NCBI GenBank assembly: GCA_963777855.1
Contig: CAVZRW010000008.1
Location: 1-64,000, forward strand
Length of the DNA stretch: 64,000 nt
Reading direction: 5' to 3'
Source: Prado023 sp963777855
Lineage (GTDB): Bacteria; Actinomycetota; Actinomycetes; S36-B12; CAIYMF01
The first letter of the stretch is position 1, and every line of letters starts with the position of its first letter. The notes beneath the pieces were generated by a model. That model ran no database searches. It was not told where the DNA came from and saw only the letters and a program-made list of their open reading frames with translations. Made by a program: the position numbers and the translations under genes. Shown in pieces: positions 59,620-64,000 of this stretch.

Positions 59620-60309
59620 GTGAGCCGAGCCAGCCTGGACAAGGACCCCAAGGACGTGCAGTCGATGTTCGACGGCGTCGCTGCGAAGTACGACGTGACC
59701 AACGACGTGCTCTCCCTGGGCCAGGACCGGATGTGGCGGCGCGAGGTCGTACGAGCCGTGGCGGCCGGACCCGGGCAGACGGTGCTCGACCTCGCCGCGG
59801 GGACGGGCACCAGCTCGCTGCCGTTCGCCCGGGCCGGGGCGCGCGTGGTCTCCAGCGACTTCTCGCTCGGGATGCTCGCCGAGGGCCGGCGACGGTACGC
59901 CACGCTGCCGTTCGTGGCCGGGGATGCCACGGCGCTGCCGTTCGCGGACGACACGTTCGACGCGGTCACCATCTCCTTCGGCCTGCGCAACGTGGTGGAC
60001 GTCGACGCCGCGCTGGGCGAGATGCACCGGGTCGCCCGGCCGGGCGGACGGCTCGTGGTCTGCGAGTTCAGCCACCCGACCTGGACACCGTGGCGCACCG
60101 TGTACATGGAGTACCTGATGAAGGCGCTGCCCGCGGTGGCCCGCCGGGTCTCCAGCGCCCCGGAGGCCTACGTCTACCTGGCCGAGTCGATCCGCGACTG
60201 GCCGACCCAGCCCGAGCTGGCCGCGCAGATCGCTGCCAACGGGTGGAGCAGGCCTGCCTGGCGCAACCTCTCCGGTGGGATCGTCGCCCTGCACCGGGCG
60301 AGCGCCTGA
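59620..60309 (+). CDS. menG: Demethylmenaquinone methyltransferase
   Basis: 229 residues from GTG 59620 (a GTG at 59614 is also in frame). SRASLDKDPKDVQSMFDGVA and AAKYDVTNDVLSLGQDRMWR are the family's start; SAM site VLDLAAGTGTSSLPFARAGA; then LPFADDTFDAVTISFGLRNV with VVDVDAALGEMHRVARPGGR and SIRDWPTQPELAAQIAANGW. MenG/UbiE adds the last methyl group to menaquinone. A GATGAT box lies six bases before 59620, compatible with a leaderless start there. menF follows 52 bases downstream. Confidence 0.95.
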   Translation: MSRASLDKDPKDVQSMFDGVAAKYDVTNDVLSLGQDRMWRREVVRAVAAGPGQTVLDLAAGTGTSSLPFARAGARVVSSDFSLGMLAEGRRRYATLPFVAGDATALPFADDTFDAVTISFGLRNVVDVDAALGEMHRVARPGGRLVVCEFSHPTWTPWRTVYMEYLMKALPAVARRVSSAPEAYVYLAESIRDWPTQPELAAQIAANGWSRPAWRNLSGGIVALHRASA

Positions 60310-60349
60310 GGGGCCGTCCGCGACGGGCGGCGGGCACAGGCCCGACGGG

Positions 60350-60355
60350 TAGAAT
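60350..60355 (+). promoter_or_regulatory. Probable -10 box for a leaderless menF transcript
   Basis: TAGAAT, a near-consensus -10, ends six bases before the GTG at 60362. No ribosome-binding sequence precedes the gene, so a transcript starting at the start codon is likely. Confidence 0.55.
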
Positions 60356-60361
60356 CCAGGG

Positions 60362-61624
60362 GTGACCCGCGCTCTCCCGTCCACCGGCCAGCGGGTGCGC
60401 ACCGTCACCCTCGACGGGATCGACGAGGACCTCCTGAGCCTGCTTCCGGCCTCCGGGGGGCATGCCTGGGTGCGCAACGGCGCGGGGTTCGTCGGCTGGG
60501 GAGTGGCCGCCCGGGCCACGTTCACCGGGGCCGAGCGGTTCAGCCGGGCGCAGCGCTGGTGGAACTCCTGGTGCGAGGCCGCCCAGATCGACGACCAGGT
60601 GGGCATTGCCGGCACCGGCCCGGTCGCCTTCGCCTCCTTCACGTTCGACTCGGGGCCGCAGGAGTCGATCGTGCTGGTACCGGCCGTGGTGGTCGGCCAT
60701 CGCGACGGCCGCACATGGCTGACCACCGTGGAGCTCGCGGCTGCGGCGCCTGCCCCCGTCGAGCCGGCCCTGCGGATCGAGGACGACGCCCCGATCACGT
60801 GGAGCCCGGGGTCGAGGCCCGTGGAGCACTGGGCGCATGCGGTGGCCGAGGCGATCGGGCGCATCCGGGCCGGTGAGCTGGACAAGGTGGTGCTTGCCCG
60901 CGACATGGTCGCCGAGCTGCCGGCGCCGCTGGACGCCGCGACCCTGCTGCAGCGGCTGTCCGACTCCTACCCCGAGTGCTGGACCTTCAGCGTGGACGGG
61001 CTGGTGGGCGCCACGCCCGAGCTGCTGGTGCGCCGCGACGGCGACCGGGTGACCTCGCGCGTGCTGGCCGGCACGGTGCGCCGCCGGGGCGACGACTCGG
61101 TGGACGCCGGCCTGGCCGCGGCCCTGCTCGGCTCGGACAAGGACCTCGAGGAGCACGAGTACGCGGTGCACTCGGTGGCCGAGGCCCTGGCCACCCACTG
61201 CACCGACCTCGACGTCCCCGACGCGCCGCACGTGCTCACCCTGGCCAACGTGCAGCACCTGGCCACCGACGTCTGCGGCATGCTCGCCGACGGGGCTCCC
61301 GCGCTGGCCCTGGCGGCCTCGCTGCACCCCACCGCGGCGGTGTGCGGGACGCCGACCGAACGAGCCACGGCACTGATCCGTGAGATCGAGGGGATGGACC
61401 GCGGCCGTTACGCCGGTCCGGTCGGCTGGATCGACGCGCACGGCGACGGCGAGTTCGGGATCGCCCTGCGCTGTGCCGCCGTCGAGGACTCCCCCCGCGG
61501 CCCGGCCACCCGGCTGCGACTGTTCGCCGGGTGCGGGATCGTCTCCGGCTCCACGGCGCAGGGTGAGATCGCGGAGTCCGAGGCCAAGCTCGACGCGGTG
61601 CGCCAGGCGCTCCTGGCGCCCTGA
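60362..61624 (+). CDS. menF: Isochorismate synthase
   Basis: 420 residues from GTG 60362. Chorismate-binding core in the second half: AIGRIRAGELDKVVLARDMV, FSVDGLVGATPELLVRRDGD, SRVLAGTVRRRGDD, LHPTAAVCGTPTERATALIR, EIEGMDRGRYAGPVGWIDAH and FGIALRCAAVED, ending in LFAGCGIVSGSTAQGEIAES. The lysine in LDKVVLARD and EGMDRGRYAGPVGW are typical of isochorismate synthases rather than anthranilate synthases. It commits chorismate to menaquinone; menD and menC lie close by on the other strand. Confidence 0.93.
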   Translation: MTRALPSTGQRVRTVTLDGIDEDLLSLLPASGGHAWVRNGAGFVGWGVAARATFTGAERFSRAQRWWNSWCEAAQIDDQVGIAGTGPVAFASFTFDSGPQESIVLVPAVVVGHRDGRTWLTTVELAAAAPAPVEPALRIEDDAPITWSPGSRPVEHWAHAVAEAIGRIRAGELDKVVLARDMVAELPAPLDAATLLQRLSDSYPECWTFSVDGLVGATPELLVRRDGDRVTSRVLAGTVRRRGDDSVDAGLAAALLGSDKDLEEHEYAVHSVAEALATHCTDLDVPDAPHVLTLANVQHLATDVCGMLADGAPALALAASLHPTAAVCGTPTERATALIREIEGMDRGRYAGPVGWIDAHGDGEFGIALRCAAVEDSPRGPATRLRLFAGCGIVSGSTAQGEIAESEAKLDAVRQALLAP

Positions 61625-61647
61625 GCACCTCGGTCGCGTCCTCCGCT

Positions 61648-61667
61648 GGATACCCCATGGGGTATCC
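61648..61667. promoter_or_regulatory. CsoR/CstR-type operator 3
   Basis: A perfect 20-bp palindrome with the core ATACCCCATGGGGTAT, the same A/T-flanked C-run/G-run layout as the sites at 56080 and 56126. It ends 30 bases before the rhodanese ATG at 61698, and a possible -10 box (TATCCT, 61663-61668) overlaps it, so a bound repressor would block the promoter. Confidence 0.75.
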
Positions 61668-61697
61668 TTCCCTGGGACCCGGACGAGAGGCAGCACC

Positions 61698-62024
61698 ATG
61701 GGATTCTTCAGCAACCTGTTCCACCGTGAGCCCGTGCCCACGGCCGCCGAGCTCAAGGCCGCAGGGGCGCGCGTGCTCGACGTGCGCTCCCGCGCGGAGT
61801 ACCAGTCCGGCCACATCGCGGGCGCGAAGAACATGGACGTCGCTGCGCCGGACTTCGCCACCGCCGCCACGCGCCTGAACCCGAAGCACACCTACGTCGT
61901 GTACTGCCAGAGCGGCAGTCGCTCCGCACGCGCGGCCCAGACCCTGCGGGCTGCCGGGATGACAGTCGTCGACGGCGGGGGCCTGCACCGGATGCAGTCC
62001 AACGGCTGGACGCTGGGCGCCTGA
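61698..62024 (+). CDS. Rhodanese-domain protein, second copy
   Basis: 108 residues from ATG 61698. A short N-terminal stretch MGFFSNLFHREPVPTAAELK, then RVLDVRSRAEYQSGHIAGAK and the active-site loop VVYCQSGSRSARAAQTLRAA with the catalytic Cys. The N-terminal hydrophobic residues are too few for a clear membrane helix. Under a CstR-type palindrome, so probably induced with the cluster at 56-58.8 kb though placed between menF and menD. It is convergent with menD, 12 bases apart. Confidence 0.92.
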   Translation: MGFFSNLFHREPVPTAAELKAAGARVLDVRSRAEYQSGHIAGAKNMDVAAPDFATAATRLNPKHTYVVYCQSGSRSARAAQTLRAAGMTVVDGGGLHRMQSNGWTLGA

Positions 62025-62036
62025 GGCCCGGGAGGG

Positions 62037-63815
62037 CTACCTGCGCAGGCCGTCCACCTCGGCGGCCACCTGGGCGCGCAGTTCGCCCAGGAGAGCGGCC
62101 TCGGCGGGCCTGTCGGGCACGTGCGCGATGACCGCGCGCACGCCGCCGGCTCGCCGTGCCGAGGCCAGCGCCTCGTCGAGGTCGGCCAGGCCGTGCACGC
62201 GCGTCGCCGGCACCCCGGCGGCCCGGCACACCGCCACGAGGTCGCGGTCCTGAGGGGTGCCGAAGAGGCGCTCGAAGTGCCCGGCATATTCCGGGCGCCC
62301 CTGCTCGAGCTGGTGGAAGATGCCGCCGCCGTCGTTGTCCAGGACCACGAGGACCAAGTCGGGGCGGTCCTGGTCGCGGCCGGCCAGCAGGCCGTTGTGG
62401 TCGTGCAGCAGGGCGAGGTCCCCGATCAGGGCCAGGGCGGGGCCACCGCCCTGCGCCTGGTGGGCCAGCGCCGCGCCCCAGGCCGTGGAGACCAAGCCGT
62501 CGATGCCGTTCGCGCCGCGGTTGCCGACCACGCGCAGGCCGGGCCTGGTGCCGGCGAACGACTCCACCTGGCGCACCGGCCACGAGGCGGCGACGAGCAG
62601 CAGTCCGTCGTCGGGGGCGCCCTGCCAGACCCGGGCGACCACCGCAGCCGCGCTCAGGGGGCCGTCGGCCAGGGCCTGCGCCACGACCCGCGCGGCAGCC
62701 CGGTCGGCATCGCGCCACGCCGCCAGCCAGGTCGGGTCGGGCTCGTGGTCGGCCGGGGGCAGGGGGATGCCGGTGAGCACCTGGCGGGCCGTGCGCAGCG
62801 GATCGCAGACCTCCCGGCCGGCCGAGGGCAGGTCGAGGGCCACGTGCCGGCCCGCGGCGCGGACCAGGGCGAGGGTGGGTCGCGACAGGCCGAACAGCCC
62901 TGCGGTGAGCACCACATCGGGGGTGTGCCCGGCCACGAACTGCTCGGCACCGAGGACCAGGACCCCGTGACCGAGGGCCGTGGGGGCCGCGTGCAGGTTC
63001 GCCGAGGGCTCGGCGATGATCGGCCACCCACACGCCTGCGCCAGGCTCGCCAGCCACTGGTGGGGCCCGCGCAGGCTGGTGCACGGCAGGTCGCCGACCA
63101 CCACCACCCCTCGGGTGGGCACTGCGCCGAGCACCTCGCCCAGGTCGCGGTTGCCGCATCCGTCCAGGGGCGGCCGGCGCACCCGCGGCACGCCGGGGGG
63201 CGCCGGCCGATCGGATCGTCGAGGTCGCCGGGATCGGGCACCAGCGGCAGGCGCAGGCCCACGTTCACGTGCACCGGACCCGGCCGGGCGTCAGGTCGGC
63301 CCGGAGCCTCGGGGTGGCTGCCCAGGGCGGTGGCCACGGCCGCGGCGACGGCCGGGCCCACCCCGCGGACCGGGTCCCGGTCAGGACCCTCGGCCCGGCT
63401 GGGCCCCCAGCTCGACGAACCGGCGGACCATGCCGCCGAAGAACTCGACCTGGTCGATGGTCTGCGGCGCGCCCACCCCGCGTGCCTCCACCGGCCGGTC
63501 GGCGGTCACCACCACCAGCGGGATCGCGGAGTAGGAGGCCTCCACCACGGCCGGGGCCAGGTTCGCCACGGCGGTCCCCGAGGTGCACATGACGGCCACC
63601 GGGGCACCGGAGACCTTGGCCAGGCCGAGGGCCAGGAAGCCGGCGGAACGCTCGTCGAGGCGCACGTGCAGGCGCAGCACGCCGGCGTCGGCCAGGCGCG
63701 CGGCGGCGAAGGCCAGCGGCGCCGAGCGCGACCCCGGCGCGAGCACCAGCTCGGTGACCCCCTGGTGGACCAGCTCGTCGAGGATCGCCCTGGCCAGGGC
63801 CGTGGCCGGGTGCAC
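62037..63815 (-). CDS. menD: 2-succinyl-5-enolpyruvyl-6-hydroxy-3-cyclohexene-1-carboxylate synthase, two frameshifts
   Basis: About 592 codons from GTG 63815. N-terminal ThDP-fold domain: ILDELVHQGVTELVLAPGSR, LRLHVRLDERSAGFLALGLA (catalytic Glu) and VAVMCTSGTAVANLAPAVVE. Middle and end: GNRGANGIDGLVSTAWGAAL, then the cofactor motif LIGDLALLHDHNGLLAGRDQ ending VVLDNDGGGIFHQLEQG. Frame breaks near 63390 and 63205. MenD joins isochorismate and 2-oxoglutarate. The start is five bases after the menC stop, so the two are one unit. Confidence 0.94.
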
Positions 63816-63819
63816 GGTC

Positions 63820-64000
63820 CTAGATGACCGAGATCAGGCGGGCGCAGCGGGCCAACCGCTCGCGCCACCACAGGGTCTGCTCCCCACCGAGGGCATCGGC
63901 CGCGCGGCCCAGGGCCTGCTCGTCGGGCAGGCGCCGGGTGACGGCCATCTGCCCGTTGCGCGGGATCAGCGTGGTCGCGCACACGTCGTCGGCCAGCAGC
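63820..64000 (-). CDS. menC: o-Succinylbenzoate synthase, C-terminal end only
   Basis: The last 59 residues before a TAG at 63820-63822, running off the window: LLADDVCATTLIPRNGQMAV, TRRLPDEQALGRAAADALGG and EQTLWWRERLARCARLISVI. The W..RL.R end and the dipeptide style of the strand before it resemble the C-terminus of actinobacterial MenC, an enolase-superfamily dehydratase acting right after MenD and MenH. The catalytic barrel is outside the window, so the call rests on the tail and on the position just upstream of menD. Confidence 0.65.
   Translation of the reverse strand, partial: LLADDVCATTLIPRNGQMAVTRRLPDEQALGRAADALGGEQTLWWRERLARCARLISVI

Overview
The window is a high-GC (about 70%) stretch of a chromosome from a Gram-positive actinobacterium (Actinomycetota). 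The evidence is the classic actinobacterial order tRNA-Thr, tRNA-Met, rpmG, tRNA-Trp, secE, nusG, rplK, rplA, rplJ, rplL, rpoB, rpoC, rpsL, rpsG, fusA, together with GTG/TTG starts, several probable leaderless promoters, a complete nuoA-N operon and menaquinone genes. I cannot name the genus. Pyruvate formate-lyase, its activase and a formate channel beside a full complex I suggest a facultative or microaerobic, partly fermentative lifestyle; that is inference.

The first 1.55 kb does not belong with the rest. Bases 1-935 hold the broken end of an MFS transporter and a Gfo/Idh oxidoreductase. Bases 954-1550 hold a truncated YbbA/LolD-type ABC ATPase. Both have lower GC and non-actinobacterial character. 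The ATPase breaks off inside its reading frame at an 8-base palindrome, and elongation factor G begins mid-gene on the other side, so I read this as an assembly chimera. The sequence also carries many single-base indels, dense in rpoC, rpoB and nuoN-nuoJ, that split otherwise well-conserved essential genes; these look like consensus errors, not decay.

Layout: 1.6-16.3 kb is the transcription/translation block (minus strand), with two plus- or minus-strand small membrane-protein genes set in it. 16.5-22 kb has an aminotransferase, murB, a formate/nitrite channel, rpmG, three tRNAs and an SDR. 22-28.8 kb has yajQ-HAD, an orphan three-gene set of complex I Q-module homologues (NuoB/C/I-like) divergent from korAB, a 33-residue peptide gene and a universal stress protein. 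29-35 kb has a CoA-transferase-family racemase, rarD, a polyprenyl diphosphate synthase, a TrpB2-type trpB and an AbiEi/DUF559-type gene; three copies of an ~80-bp palindromic element lie between genes here. 35.1-50.7 kb is nuoN back to nuoA. 50.8-64 kb has menJ-like reductase, pflBA, a persulfide-detoxification cluster (CxxC membrane protein, rhodanese, CstB-like persulfide dioxygenase, TauE exporter) and menG, menF, a second rhodanese, menD and menC.

The parts fit together: menF/D/C/G, the prenyl synthase and the menJ-like reductase make and tailor menaquinone, which complex I reduces. KorAB makes reduced ferredoxin, and the small NuoB/C/I-like set may link that ferredoxin to a quinone or other acceptor. 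PflB/PflA and FocA handle pyruvate cleavage and formate export under low oxygen. The sulfur genes share 16-bp ATACCC...GGGTAT palindromes of the CsoR/CstR type and probably form one persulfide-responsive regulon whose repressor gene is not in the window.
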